A stretch of 64,000 bases of DNA, taken from NCBI RefSeq assembly GCF_900184995.1, contig NZ_LT860099.1, positions 1,455,931-1,519,930 of the forward strand. Reading direction: 5' to 3'. The notes under the pieces were generated by a model, which had not been told where the DNA came from, did no database searches, and saw only the letters and a list, made by a program, of their open reading frames with translations. The translations under genes were made by a program, and so were the position numbers. The DNA is from Konateibacter massiliensis. Its GTDB lineage: Bacteria > Bacillota > Clostridia > Lachnospirales > Lachnospiraceae. Below, piece after piece: positions 1-7,943 of the stretch (position 1 is its first letter; every line of letters starts with the position of its first letter).

Positions 1-378
1 GATCGTCATCAATGGCATACTTTCAATTTGAATTTCTTGCTTATGAGATAATCTTCCAAAAAAACTTATATCTCTTTCTGTCAAATTGTTATATGTATAG
101 AGTAATGCCCCTGTTGTAGAGTCCTTCTCTTTCCATCCCTTTTTGCCGCCAGCAATATAATCCAGCCAGTAATCTTCTTTATTCCCCTTAACAAAATAAC
201 ATGCATATTGCGAATTTAGGCTATATATCATTTCCATTGTCCTCTGCGGATACGCCAATTCTCCAACGTAATCTCCCAAAAACAGAAATGTATCGGCACC
301 TCTTTCCAGCGCATATCCAATACATTTTTCTAAGGCAATATAATTTCCATGTATATCTGACAATACCGCAATAACCAT
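1..378 (-). CDS. Metallophosphoesterase, partial (3' end outside window)
   Basis: The first 126 codons of a calcineurin-like metallophosphoesterase are visible; the gene runs off the left edge. The start ATG at 378 follows a GGGGAG ribosome site. Metal-binding signatures occur in the expected order: SDIHGN at residues 7-12 (Asp8, His10), GDYVG at 35-39 and a GNKE motif near 65-68 corresponding to the family GNH[DE] block. Such proteins are cytoplasmic, two-metal phosphodiesterases or phosphatases with varied substrates; the actual substrate cannot be read from this fragment. It lies downstream of the prfA terminator and appears to have its own promoter, so it is probably a separate unit. Family assignment is firm; the specific function is unknown. 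Confidence 0.8.
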   Translation of the reverse strand, partial: MVIAVLSDIHGNYIALEKCIGYALERGADTFLFLGDYVGELAYPQRTMEMIYSLNSQYACYFVKGNKEDYWLDYIAGGKKGWKEKDSTTGALLYTYNNLTERDISFFGRLSHKQEIQIESMPLMTI

Positions 379-426
379 TTCATATTCTCCCCGAATTTTT
401 ATTTATTTTAGTCAATCGCTATGCAA

Positions 427-455
427 AGTATATCACAAACATCTACGCCCTACAA
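427..455 (-). promoter_or_regulatory. Putative SigA promoter of the metallophosphoesterase gene
   Basis: Minus strand: -35 TTGTAG (450-455), 17-nt spacer, -10 TATACT (427-432), about 50 nt before the ATG at 378. Match is by eye only. Confidence 0.4.
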
Positions 456-502
456 CGTCATATTCTTGCTTATACTCTGTGCTATGTCTTACCTTTAATT
501 AA

Positions 503-580
503 GAAATTGTGAGGGCTGCTCACACTTCGCGCCTGAGCGGGTTACGAAGCAACAACTTCGTCTCCGTGAGGTGCGTATAA
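503..580 (+). repeat. Dispersed structured intergenic repeat, copy 1
   Basis: About 78 bp. It begins with a small hairpin (GTGAG/CTCAC at 509-523), followed by the shared block CTTCGCGCC...GAGCGGGTT...GCAACAACTTC...GAGGTGCG. It lies immediately beyond the prfA operon terminator, with its 3' end against the terminator U-tract. Four further copies are at 3634, 12495, 15431 and 21105. This copy is the most diverged in its stems (GTTAC/GCAAC has one mismatch) and has no companion palindrome. Confidence 0.8.
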
Positions 581-582
581 AT

Positions 583-618
583 AAAAAGCGTTCTACCAAT
601 ACACAGTAGAACGCTTTT
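583..618 (-). terminator. Intrinsic terminator of the prfA operon
   Basis: A perfect stem AAAAGCGTTCTAC/GTAGAACGCTTTT with a 9-nt loop. On the minus strand it is followed by TTTTTATTTAT. It is A-rich on one side and T-rich on the other, so it could act in both directions. Confidence 0.85.
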
Positions 619-666
619 CATAACTTTAATTATAATTAAAAAATAAATCTAAAATTTTTAACGAAT

Positions 667-1743
667 TTACATCTCTTCATTCAGCTTACTCAACCGTGCT
701 GCCTGATCCGCCGCAATCAAACTGTCAATAACCTCAAACAAATCTCCATCCATCACAGCATCCAATCTGTGAAGTGTCAGCTTGATTCTATGGTCGGTCA
801 ATCTTCCCTGCGGGAAGTTGTAGGTTCTAATCTTTTCGGAACGGTCTCCTGTTCCTACCTGACTTCTTCTTGACTCTGCCTCGGCATCGTTTCTCTTTTG
901 AAGCTCTATCTCATACAATCTGGAACGAAGTATCTTTAATGCCTTATCTTTATTTTTAAGCTGTGACTTCTCATCCTGACATGAAATTACGATACCGGAC
1001 GGAATATGGGTCAGACGAACTGCTGAGTCCGTCGTATTAACGGACTGTCCGCCGTTTCCAGAGGAACGGAATACGTCAAATTTACAGTCATTCATATTCA
1101 AATCAAAATCCACTTCCTCGGCTTCCGGCATAATCGCAACCGTAATTGTTGAAGTATGGATACGTCCTCCTGACTCTGTCTCAGGAACACGCTGCACGCG
1201 GTGTACACCGCTTTCGTATTTGAGTTTGGAATAGGCTCCCTGACCGTTAATCATGAAAACCACTTCCTTAAAGCCGCCGATACCGTTCTCATTTAAGCTC
1301 ATCATTTCGGTTTTCCAACGGTTTCTTTCCGCAAATCTGGCATACAGACGATACACCTCTGCCGCAAACAATGCTGCTTCATCTCCACCTGCGCCTGCAC
1401 GGATTTCCACGATAACATTCTTCTCATCATTCGGGTCTTTTGGAAGTAAAAGAATTTTAAGCTCTTGCTCGAGCTCCTCGATACGTGCTTTGGAGTCATT
1501 TAACTCCTCCTTCGCAAGTTCTCTCATCTCCTCATCGCTTTCTTCTTCAAGTATGAGCAAGCTGTCCTCTACGTTCTGCTTTGCAGCCTTGTATTCCTTA
1601 TATGCATCTACAATCGGTGTTAACTCGCTTTGTTCCTTCATCAGCTTGCGAAAACGGTTTTGATCATCCGCCACGCCAGGTTCATTTAATTCGCTCATGA
1701 TTTCCTCAAAGCGGATCAACAAATCTTCTAATCTGTCAAACAT
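667..1743 (-). CDS. prfA: Peptide chain release factor 1
   Basis: Release factor that reads UAA and UAG and triggers peptidyl-tRNA hydrolysis on the ribosome. The 358-residue length is normal. The GGQ motif is at residues 231-233 within [13 protein letters not shown], and the codon-recognition P-x-T tripeptide is PET at 187-189 (RF2 would have SPF here). The start has a GGAGGAAAT site. It follows prmC in the same direction; PrmC methylates the glutamine of this GGQ motif, so enzyme and substrate share an operon. The first 100 residues form the usual coiled-coil-rich domain 1. A strong terminator follows at 583-618. Identification is secure. Confidence 0.97.
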   Translation of the reverse strand: MFDRLEDLLIRFEEIMSELNEPGVADDQNRFRKLMKEQSELTPIVDAYKEYKAAKQNVEDSLLILEEESDEEMRELAKEELNDSKARIEELEQELKILLLPKDPNDEKNVIVEIRAGAGGDEAALFAAEVYRLYARFAERNRWKTEMMSLNENGIGGFKEVVFMINGQGAYSKLKYESGVHRVQRVPETESGGRIHTSTITVAIMPEAEEVDFDLNMNDCKFDVFRSSGNGGQSVNTTDSAVRLTHIPSGIVISCQDEKSQLKNKDKALKILRSRLYEIELQKRNDAEAESRRSQVGTGDRSEKIRTYNFPQGRLTDHRIKLTLHRLDAVMDGDLFEVIDSLIAADQAARLSKLNEEM

Positions 1744-1810
1744 TTTATTTCCTCCATCATTATAACATTTATCATCTTCTTTTTATTATCTAGTCATCGC
1801 GGCAGCACAG

Positions 1811-2638
1811 CTATGTATTTCCCACCACAACTCTGTCAAGTCCTGCCAAATCCTTTATAACCGCAACATCTTGAAACCCTACTTCCCGCATAAGAGCCGA
1901 AACCTCTTCTCCCTGGTCGTGACCTATCTCAAAACAGAGAAAACCACCCTGTTTTAGATAGCCTCGCGCTTTTTGAATGATTTCCCGGTAAAAATACAAG
2001 CCGTCCTCTTTTCCGTCAAGGGCAAGCATGGGTTCATGCTCCTTTACTTCCTCCATCAGACCGCCGATTACCTCTGTCGGAATGTACGGCGGATTTGATA
2101 CGATAATATCAAAAGCCCCTTGAATTTCGGCAAACATATCACTTTTCACAAATGACACATCTGTGTCATTTCTCTTTGCATTTTCCTTAGCAACCTCAAG
2201 CGCTTTATCGGAAATATCACTTCCAAAGGCAGTTATATCAGATTTCTGATGCTTCAGACTGATGATAATACACCCTGAACCGGTGCACATATCCAGAACC
2301 GTCATGCCTGATTTTAGACGTTTTTGCACCTCTTCGACCAACACTTCCGTATCCTGTCTCGGAATAAGGACATTTTCATTTACCTGAAAGGTCAGTCCCA
2401 TAAATTCCTGCTCTTTTGTAATATGCTGCAGCGGAATGTGGTTGCCGCGAAGCTGTAGGCAAGCCATGTAATCTTTTTCCTGATCTGCCTCCAATTCCTC
2501 CTGCTGATGAAGAAGAAAATAGGATCTGTCCGCCTTTATCGTGTACTCCAGCAAATACCACGCATCAAGCTGATAGTCCAAAATATTTTTATCTTTCAAA
2601 TAATTCTTTCCATAATCAAATGCTTCCTGCAAAGTCAT
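1811..2638 (-). CDS. prmC: Release factor glutamine N5-methyltransferase
   Basis: S-adenosylmethionine-dependent enzyme that methylates the GGQ glutamine of release factors. The 275-residue protein has an N-terminal helical substrate-binding domain (about 1-85), an SAM-binding loop LDMCTGSGC (115-123) and the catalytic NPPY motif (182-185) that holds the target amide. The ATG follows AGGGGAAG. It sits 67 bp upstream of prfA and 15 bp downstream of the DUF1385 gene, a common clostridial arrangement (rpmE-DUF1385-prmC-prfA). Nothing is missing or unusual. Confidence 0.96.
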   Translation of the reverse strand: MTLQEAFDYGKNYLKDKNILDYQLDAWYLLEYTIKADRSYFLLHQQEELEADQEKDYMACLQLRGNHIPLQHITKEQEFMGLTFQVNENVLIPRQDTEVLVEEVQKRLKSGMTVLDMCTGSGCIIISLKHQKSDITAFGSDISDKALEVAKENAKRNDTDVSFVKSDMFAEIQGAFDIIVSNPPYIPTEVIGGLMEEVKEHEPMLALDGKEDGLYFYREIIQKARGYLKQGGFLCFEIGHDQGEEVSALMREVGFQDVAVIKDLAGLDRVVVGNT

Positions 2639-2653
2639 ATCAGCTTCCCCTAT

Positions 2654-3607
2654 CTATTCATTTACAAGCTGGGAAACTTCTTCCTCTGCATCCTGCGCAA
2701 GATATTCTTTCCAGTCAAACACTGCCTCCACCGATGCAATTGCAACCTCAATCATATCGTCGTCAGGCTCTCTCGTTGTGAGATTTTGAAGCCATAAACC
2801 TGGTTTACTGAGTATCTCAACAATTTTATTCTCACTTCTGCCCGCAAGTCTGATAAATTCATAAGCCACGCCCGCGATAACCGGTACTAACAATATTCTC
2901 ACAATAACCCGAAGCGCCGGTGAATCGACTCTGATAAACAGAAAGAAAATAATACTAATCACAATAACAATCAATAGAAAGCTTGTTCCACAGCGTTTGT
3001 GCTGCTTGGAGCTCTTTCTGACATTTTCCACGTTAAGCTCCAAACCGTGCTCAATGCAGTTGATACATTTATGCTCGGCACCATGGTACATAAACACCCT
3101 CTGTATATCCTTCATAAGAGAAATCAGACAAATATATCCAATAAATAACAGTAGTCTGACCACACCCTCAATTGCCGCAATTGCCATGTCTGACAAAATA
3201 ACTGCCCGAAACAGGTCAGAGATAAAATAAGGAAGCACCATAAACAACGCAATGGCAATAACAATGGAAAAGCAAACGGTGAGGCCCATAATAAATTTTT
3301 CCGTCTTATCCTTCAATACCTTTTCAAGAAACTGATCCGCCTTGCTCGTTGTCTCTTCTTCCTCCTCAAAAAAGCTCGCTGAAAAAGTAAGTGACTGCAT
3401 ACCAAGCACCATAGAATCGATAAAGCTAAATACACCTCTCAAAATTGGTATCTTCTTTAGCTTTTCACTTTTGACAACACTCTTAAATTCCTTTGTTGAC
3501 ACCTCTATTGTCTGATCCGATTTTCTGACAGCCACTGCATATTTATCGGCATTTTTCATCATAACGCCTTCCATAACAGCCTGCCCGCCAATTCCCGATG
3601 ACTTCAT
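2654..3607 (-). CDS. DUF1385 family integral membrane protein (YqhQ-like)
   Basis: A 317-residue membrane protein of the DUF1385/YqhQ family. The start ATG at 3607 is chosen because it follows AGGAAGGAG at good spacing and gives the typical N-terminus MKSSGIGGQAVMEGVMM; an upstream in-frame start at 3652 would add 15 residues without a ribosome site. Hydrophobic segments occur near residues 95-120, 130-155 and 205-250. A conserved soluble-loop motif FMYHGAEHK followed by two cysteines is present. The family role is not settled, so none is assigned. It is conserved beside prmC/prfA in many Firmicutes, which suggests co-expression rather than a defined shared pathway. Confidence 0.85.
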   Translation of the reverse strand: MKSSGIGGQAVMEGVMMKNADKYAVAVRKSDQTIEVSTKEFKSVVKSEKLKKIPILRGVFSFIDSMVLGMQSLTFSASFFEEEEETTSKADQFLEKVLKDKTEKFIMGLTVCFSIVIAIALFMVLPYFISDLFRAVILSDMAIAAIEGVVRLLLFIGYICLISLMKDIQRVFMYHGAEHKCINCIEHGLELNVENVRKSSKQHKRCGTSFLLIVIVISIIFFLFIRVDSPALRVIVRILLVPVIAGVAYEFIRLAGRSENKIVEILSKPGLWLQNLTTREPDDDMIEVAIASVEAVFDWKEYLAQDAEEEVSQLVNE

Positions 3608-3633
3608 TAAATTCTCCTTCCTATGGTAAAATA

Positions 3634-3712
3634 AAGTGTGAGCGTTGCTCACACTTCGCGCCCGAGCGGGTTGCGTAGCAACTACTTCCTATCCGCGAGG
3701 TGCGCATAAATA
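3634..3712 (+). repeat. Dispersed structured intergenic repeat, copy 2
   Basis: Begins with a perfect 10-bp hairpin (AAGTGTGAGC, loop GTT). The shared block follows, with a GTTGC-GTA-GCAAC hairpin and outer GCGC/GCGC and GCGG/CCGC pairings. It continues directly into a 19-bp palindrome (3714-3761) and abuts the rpmE terminator. Confidence 0.85.
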
Positions 3713-3713
3713 G

Positions 3714-3761
3714 TTTTTTGTATCATAGGAAATTCAAAAGAGTTTCCTATGATACAAAAAA
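3714..3761. repeat. Companion palindrome of repeat copy 2
   Basis: Perfect 19-bp inverted repeat, TTTTTTGTATCATAGGAAA at 3714-3732 against 3743-3761, with a 10-nt loop. The T-run is on the 5' side and the A-run on the 3' side on both strands, so it is not itself an intrinsic terminator. It is related in sequence to the palindrome at 21188-21234. Confidence 0.85.
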
Positions 3762-3787
3762 GGTTGAGATACATCGACCCCAACCTT
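3756..3787 (-). terminator. Intrinsic terminator after rpmE
   Basis: Minus strand: AAGGTTG stem pairing with CAACCTT, then TTTTTTG. The U-tract is shared with the A-run of the adjacent palindrome. Confidence 0.75.
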
Positions 3788-3800
3788 ACCTGCTCAAATC

Positions 3801-4010
3801 CTATTTGTCTTCGTTCATACCATACTTACGATTGAACTTATCAATACGTCCGCGAGCAGCAGCAGCTTTCTGCTGTCCAGTATAGAATGGATGGCACTTT
3901 GAACAAATTTCAACGTGAATTTCACCCTTTGTTGAACCGGTTACGAATGCGTTTCCGCAGTTACAAGTAACCTCTGCTTGATTATATTCTGGATGTATTC
4001 CTTCTCTCAT
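3801..4010 (-). CDS. rpmE: 50S ribosomal protein L31
   Basis: Small ribosomal protein of the large subunit, 69 residues. It is the zinc-binding (C+) form: a C-x-C pair in TCNCGNAF and a C-x-x-C in [10 protein letters not shown] supply the ligands. The start is placed at the ATG at 4010, giving MREGIHPEY, because AGAGGTG lies at the right distance; a GTG three codons upstream overlaps that ribosome site. It is preceded by rho and followed by a terminator and a dispersed repeat, so rho-rpmE may form a unit separate from the genes further left. Confidence 0.96.
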   Translation of the reverse strand: MREGIHPEYNQAEVTCNCGNAFVTGSTKGEIHVEICSKCHPFYTGQQKAAAARGRIDKFNRKYGMNEDK

Positions 4011-4124
4011 CTTATTCACCTCTTTATAAAGTAATCATATAAAAACCAACACAGTTGGTCTCATTTCTCATAAACAGCTTATTCATTGTACCATATGTCT
4101 GTGGCCAATGCAAGTACTTTATTC

Positions 4125-5552
4125 TTAATTTAATTTTGTTTTTTTAACCATTTGAACAAACTCATCATTATTCTTGGTTCTCACAAATAAATCAAGAATC
4201 TTCTCTACGGCATCATCGGTACGCATTCCGTTTAGAGCACGTCTCATAATGTAAACAGCTTCCTGCTCTTCTCGATTGAGAAGCAAATCCTCTCTTCTCG
4301 TTCCTGATTTCGGAATATCAATCGCAGGGAATACTCTCTTCTCAGAAAGCTTACGGTCTAATACAAGTTCCATATTACCCGTACCCTTAAATTCCTCGTA
4401 CACAACGTCGTCCATCTTACTTCCCGTGTCAACCAATGCCGTTGCAAGAATGGTAAGGCTTCCGCCCTCTCTCATATTTCTCGCCGCACCAAAAAACCGC
4501 TTTGGCATATGTAACGCCGCCGGGTCCAAACCACCCGATAAGGTTCTTCCGCTTGGCGGTACCGTAAGGTTGTAGGCTCTCGCCAGTCTTGTAATACTAT
4601 CTAACAGGATTGTCACATCTTTTTTATGTTCAACAAGTCTCTTGGCTCTTTCGAGTACCATTTCAGACACTCTCTTATGATGTTCCGGCAATTCATCGAA
4701 GGTAGAGTAAATTACTTCCACATTATCCCCTTCAATTGACTCCTTAATATCCGTTACTTCCTCCGGTCTTTCATCAATAAGCAGTATAATCATATGCATG
4801 TCTTTATTATTTGCAATAATGGATTTTGCCATCTGCTTTAACAGCGTGGTTTTACCCGCCTTCGGAGGTGATACAATCATACCTCTCTGACCTTTTCCCA
4901 CAGGAGATATCAAATCAACAATTCTCATCGCTGTTCCGTTTGAGCTTGTTTCCAGTCTCAGGCGCTGATTTGGGAAAATTGGCGTCATATCCTCAAAGTT
5001 TCTTCTTTTCGCAGCTTCCGCAGGATGGAAACCATTGATGGATTTTACAAACAGCAGAGCACTGAATTTTTCTGCCTGCGTTTTTACTCTTGTATTTCCT
5101 TCTATAATATCGCCCGTCTTCAATCCGAAACGGCGGATTTGGGAAGGTGCCACGTAAACATCATTTTCGCCCGGCAGATAGTTTGCACAACGAATAAATC
5201 CATAGCCATCCGGTAATACCTCAAGAATTCCTTTTGCACAAATTCCACTGTCCAGTTTATCTGTGTCTGTTTCAGAACATCTTCCTTCCGGCCTGCATTC
5301 TGGTCTGCTTCCTTCCATTTTGTTTCTTTCCGTTCTGGAAGCATCTTCCTTCTTTGCACTTTCCTCTTCTCTTTGCTGCTTTGCACTCACTTCTTTTTCA
5401 TCCTGCTCCAGCATCACTTCAACCAATTCACTCTTTTTCAATGTGGAAATATTCTTCATTCCACGTGCCTTTGCCACATCCCTCAATGCAGTTACAGACA
5501 ATGATTCATACTTTTCTCTCATAGAGTCTCCTTCTTTCGAGTTTCTACCCAT
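4125..5552 (-). CDS. rho: Transcription termination factor Rho
   Basis: Hexameric RNA-dependent ATPase that ends transcription. Domains in order: an N-terminal SAP-like Rho_N segment ([15 protein letters not shown]), a low-complexity Glu/Lys/Arg-rich linker typical of clostridial Rho, an RNA-binding cold-shock-like domain ([19 protein letters not shown]), then the RecA-like core with Walker [11 protein letters not shown], Walker [15 protein letters not shown] and the Q/R-loop region. The start at 5552 follows GGAGGAG; a second good start lies at 5522 after GAAGGAG, so the true N-terminus could be 10 residues shorter. About 475 residues. The leader region is 240 bp long and shared with divergent rqcH. 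Confidence 0.95.
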   Translation of the reverse strand: MGRNSKEGDSMREKYESLSVTALRDVAKARGMKNISTLKKSELVEVMLEQDEKEVSAKQQREEESAKKEDASRTERNKMEGSRPECRPEGRCSETDTDKLDSGICAKGILEVLPDGYGFIRCANYLPGENDVYVAPSQIRRFGLKTGDIIEGNTRVKTQAEKFSALLFVKSINGFHPAEAAKRRNFEDMTPIFPNQRLRLETSSNGTAMRIVDLISPVGKGQRGMIVSPPKAGKTTLLKQMAKSIIANNKDMHMIILLIDERPEEVTDIKESIEGDNVEVIYSTFDELPEHHKRVSEMVLERAKRLVEHKKDVTILLDSITRLARAYNLTVPPSGRTLSGGLDPAALHMPKRFFGAARNMREGGSLTILATALVDTGSKMDDVVYEEFKGTGNMELVLDRKLSEKRVFPAIDIPKSGTRREDLLLNREEQEAVYIMRRALNGMRTDDAVEKILDLFVRTKNNDEFVQMVKKTKLN

Positions 5553-5647
5553 TATTGCTCCTCCAAATATATTCAATTCCAATGTACACTATCGTTTGGT
5601 TGGATTTTTTATATCAGACTTGATGATGATTTAACTATAACATTTAC

Positions 5648-5676
5648 ATTATACACTAAATTTTTAAAAATAGAAA
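5648..5676 (-). promoter_or_regulatory. Putative rho promoter
   Basis: Minus strand: perfect -10 TATAAT (5648-5653), 17-nt spacer, weak -35 TTTCTA (5671-5676), about 95 nt before the rho start. The long leader could allow autoregulation; no structure is obvious. Confidence 0.4.
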
Positions 5677-5758
5677 CAAATTTTATTTAATTCTCGTTCT
5701 ATCGGGCACATTATGAATGGTATGACTGAACTTTAAATGCCCGGCATCAAAATAGCAA

Positions 5759-5787
5759 TTGTCAAGTTTTCATAATCATATTATACT
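5759..5787 (+). promoter_or_regulatory. rqcH promoter
   Basis: -35 TTGTCA (5759-5764), 17-nt spacer, -10 TATACT (5782-5787), 38 nt before the ATG. Confidence 0.65.
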
Positions 5788-5825
5788 TAAGAGTATGACG
5801 CAACAAAACCAAAAGGAGATATATC

Positions 5826-7565
5826 ATGGCATTTGACGGAATTGCAATTGCAAACCTTGTTTATGAACTAAGTGAAAAACTACCAAACGGCAGAATATAT
5901 AAAATAGCACAGCCTGAAACAGATGAATTAATTCTTACCTTAAAAACAACCACTGGGCAGTATCGTTTACTCATTTCTGCCAGCGCCAGTCTGCCGCTTA
6001 TGTATTTGACGGAAAATAATAAGCCAAGCCCTATGACTGCGCCTAACTTCTGTATGCTTCTTCGAAAGCACCTCAGTAACGGCAGAATTACCTCTATCAC
6101 CCAGCCGGGTCTGGAGCGAATCGTCCGTTTTGAGATTGAGCATTTGAATGAATTAGGTGATTTATGTAAAAAATATCTGATTGTAGAAATCATGGGAAAA
6201 CACAGTAACATTATTTTTTGTGACGATAACAATATGATTATTGACAGCATCAAGCATGTCTCGGCTAATATGAGTTCCGTCCGTGAAGTTCTGCCCGGAA
6301 GAGATTATTTTATCCCGCAGACACAGGATAAAAAGGAGCCTTTTTCTGTCACACGAGAGGAATTTTGTAAAATTCTCCTTGCAAAGCCTATGGCGGTTTC
6401 CAAGGCAATTTACACCTCATTTACAGGTATCAGCCCTGCTGCTGCCGAGGAAGTATGCTACCGGGCATCTCTTGATTCCTCAAAACCTGCCAATGTTTTG
6501 GTGGAAAATGAAGCGGTCCATTTATATACTATTTTTTCAAATCTGATGTACGACATTCAAAATCATGATTTTAAGCCGAATATTATTTATAAAGAGAACG
6601 AGCCTATTGAATTTTCCAGTATTTTGCTCTCCCACTATGAGGATATGAACGCCGTCTCCTACGAAAGTATCAGTGCCGTGCTGGAAACCTATTACGCTTC
6701 CAAAAATGCGATAACAAGGATCCGCCAGAAGTCCTATGATATCCGCCATGTCGTTCAAGTTGCCTTGGAGCGCAGTGTTAAAAAATACGATTTACAGCTC
6801 AAGCAGCTTCAAGATACCGAAAAGCGTGATAAATACAAGGTATACGGCGAACTTCTCAACACCTACGGCTATAATCTGGAGGAGGGTGCCAAGGAATTAG
6901 AGGCACTTAACTACTATACAAATGAAATGATTAAAATTCCTCTTGATACACAGCTTACGGCGAAGGAAAATGCCAAAAAATATTTTGACAAATACAACAA
7001 ATTAAAGCGTACCTTTGAGGCACTTACAACACTCATTGAGGAGACAAAAGGTGAAATTGACCATTTGGAATCCATCAGCACTGCCCTTGACATAGCACTG
7101 ACCGAGGATGACTTGGTACAGTTGAAGGAAGAATTGATGGAATACGGTTATATCAAGCGAAAAGGCTTTAATAAAAAGGTTAAGAGTAAAAGCAAGCCAT
7201 TTCACTATATTTCCAGCGATGGCTATCACATTTATGTCGGTAAAAATAATTTTCAGAACGAGGAGCTTACCTTTAAATTTGCCACCGGAAATGACTGGTG
7301 GTTCCACGCAAAAGGTATGCCAGGCTCTCATGTTATTCTAAAGACAACCGGTGATGAGGTGCCTGACAGAACGTTCGAGGAAGCGGGACGTCTCGCTGCC
7401 TACTACTCCAAGGGAAGAGGTTCTGACCGTGTAGAGATTGATTATATTGAGAAAAAGCATGTAAAAAAACCAAATGGTTCAAAGCCCGGCTTTGTCGTAT
7501 ATTACACAAACTACTCGCTCTTAATCGACTCCGATATCACAGGAATTACACTTGTAAGCGATTGA
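5826..7565 (+). CDS. rqcH: RqcH / NFACT-family ribosome quality control protein
   Basis: A 579-residue NFACT protein (FbpA/Rqc2 family). In B. subtilis RqcH binds stalled 50S subunits carrying peptidyl-tRNA and recruits tRNA-Ala to add a C-terminal alanine tail that marks the peptide for degradation. Domains: NFACT-N (about 1-200, with EIMGKHSNIIF), helix-hairpin-helix and coiled-coil region (about 270-440), NFACT-R at the C-terminus (DWWFHAKGMPGSH, then RVEIDYIEKKHVKKP). The Asp97-Arg98 pair reported as essential in B. subtilis is Glu97-Arg98 here. AAGGAG precedes the ATG. Older annotations call this a fibronectin-binding protein; no signal peptide is present, so surface adhesion is unlikely as the main role. 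Confidence 0.92.
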   Translation: MAFDGIAIANLVYELSEKLPNGRIYKIAQPETDELILTLKTTTGQYRLLISASASLPLMYLTENNKPSPMTAPNFCMLLRKHLSNGRITSITQPGLERIVRFEIEHLNELGDLCKKYLIVEIMGKHSNIIFCDDNNMIIDSIKHVSANMSSVREVLPGRDYFIPQTQDKKEPFSVTREEFCKILLAKPMAVSKAIYTSFTGISPAAAEEVCYRASLDSSKPANVLVENEAVHLYTIFSNLMYDIQNHDFKPNIIYKENEPIEFSSILLSHYEDMNAVSYESISAVLETYYASKNAITRIRQKSYDIRHVVQVALERSVKKYDLQLKQLQDTEKRDKYKVYGELLNTYGYNLEEGAKELEALNYYTNEMIKIPLDTQLTAKENAKKYFDKYNKLKRTFEALTTLIEETKGEIDHLESISTALDIALTEDDLVQLKEELMEYGYIKRKGFNKKVKSKSKPFHYISSDGYHIYVGKNNFQNEELTFKFATGNDWWFHAKGMPGSHVILKTTGDEVPDRTFEEAGRLAAYYSKGRGSDRVEIDYIEKKHVKKPNGSKPGFVVYYTNYSLLIDSDITGITLVSD

Positions 7566-7610
7566 CACCCTAATCATGATAGGATTTTCCTATTATGTAA
7601 AAATTTATAA

Positions 7611-7638
7611 TTGACAAACGATTTTGGAATGCTATAAT
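7611..7638 (+). promoter_or_regulatory. thrS promoter
   Basis: -35 TTGACA (7611-7616), 16-nt spacer, -10 TATAAT (7633-7638). Both boxes are perfect. The T-box leader starts just downstream. Confidence 0.85.
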
Positions 7639-7644
7639 AAGAAT

Positions 7645-7884
7645 TAAACTATTTAATTAACACGTTGACGAGACGAGTAAAATGTCTAGGATTACAGAGA
7701 GAGATGCAGTTTGCTGGAAGCATCTTATGACGAAGCATTTGAAAACTACCTCCGAGTGGCTCTAATCCAGCCCGGTGATTCCGTTATCATCTGATTGAGC
7801 GGCGTTTTTTTAACGCAATAAGGGTGGAACCGCGAGTACAGCTCGTCCCTTCTGTAATAATATGCAGAAGAGACGAGCTTTTTT
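7645..7884 (+). promoter_or_regulatory. T-box riboswitch (threonine) controlling thrS
   Basis: Stem I contains the AGAGAG element and a specifier region GAAAACTACCTCC in which ACC (7748-7750) is a threonine codon. A stem III hairpin GCGTTTTTTTAACGC lies at about 7803-7815. The conserved T-box core AGGGTGGAACCGCG is at 7821-7834 and can form the antiterminator (AAGGG/CCCTT). Alternatively GCTCGTC (7841) pairs with GACGAGC to form the terminator ending in a T-run at 7879-7884. Uncharged tRNA-Thr should favour the antiterminator and switch on thrS. Exact stem borders are approximate. Confidence 0.95.
7841..7884 (+). terminator. T-box terminator hairpin before thrS
   Basis: GCTCGTC...CTTCTG stem with loop TAATAATATG, closing with CAGAAG and GACGAGC, followed by TTTTTT. 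Mutually exclusive with the antiterminator. Confidence 0.9.
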
Positions 7885-7943
7885 GTATGCTAAGAAATTC
7901 TTCTGCTCCACTTTATAACATAGAATGCGAAAGGAGTTTTATT

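Noticed and set aside
1253-1663. Plus-strand frame of 136 codons opposite prfA
   Set aside because: Serine-rich antisense frame of a conserved gene, no ribosome site, no recognisable protein.
3714-3761. Palindrome taken at first for the rpmE terminator
   Set aside because: The T-run is at the 5' side and the A-run at the 3' side on both strands; the real terminator is the adjoining stem at 3756-3787.
5826-7565. rqcH as a fibronectin-binding adhesin
   Set aside because: No signal peptide or anchor; NFACT-N and NFACT-R domains point to ribosome quality control.
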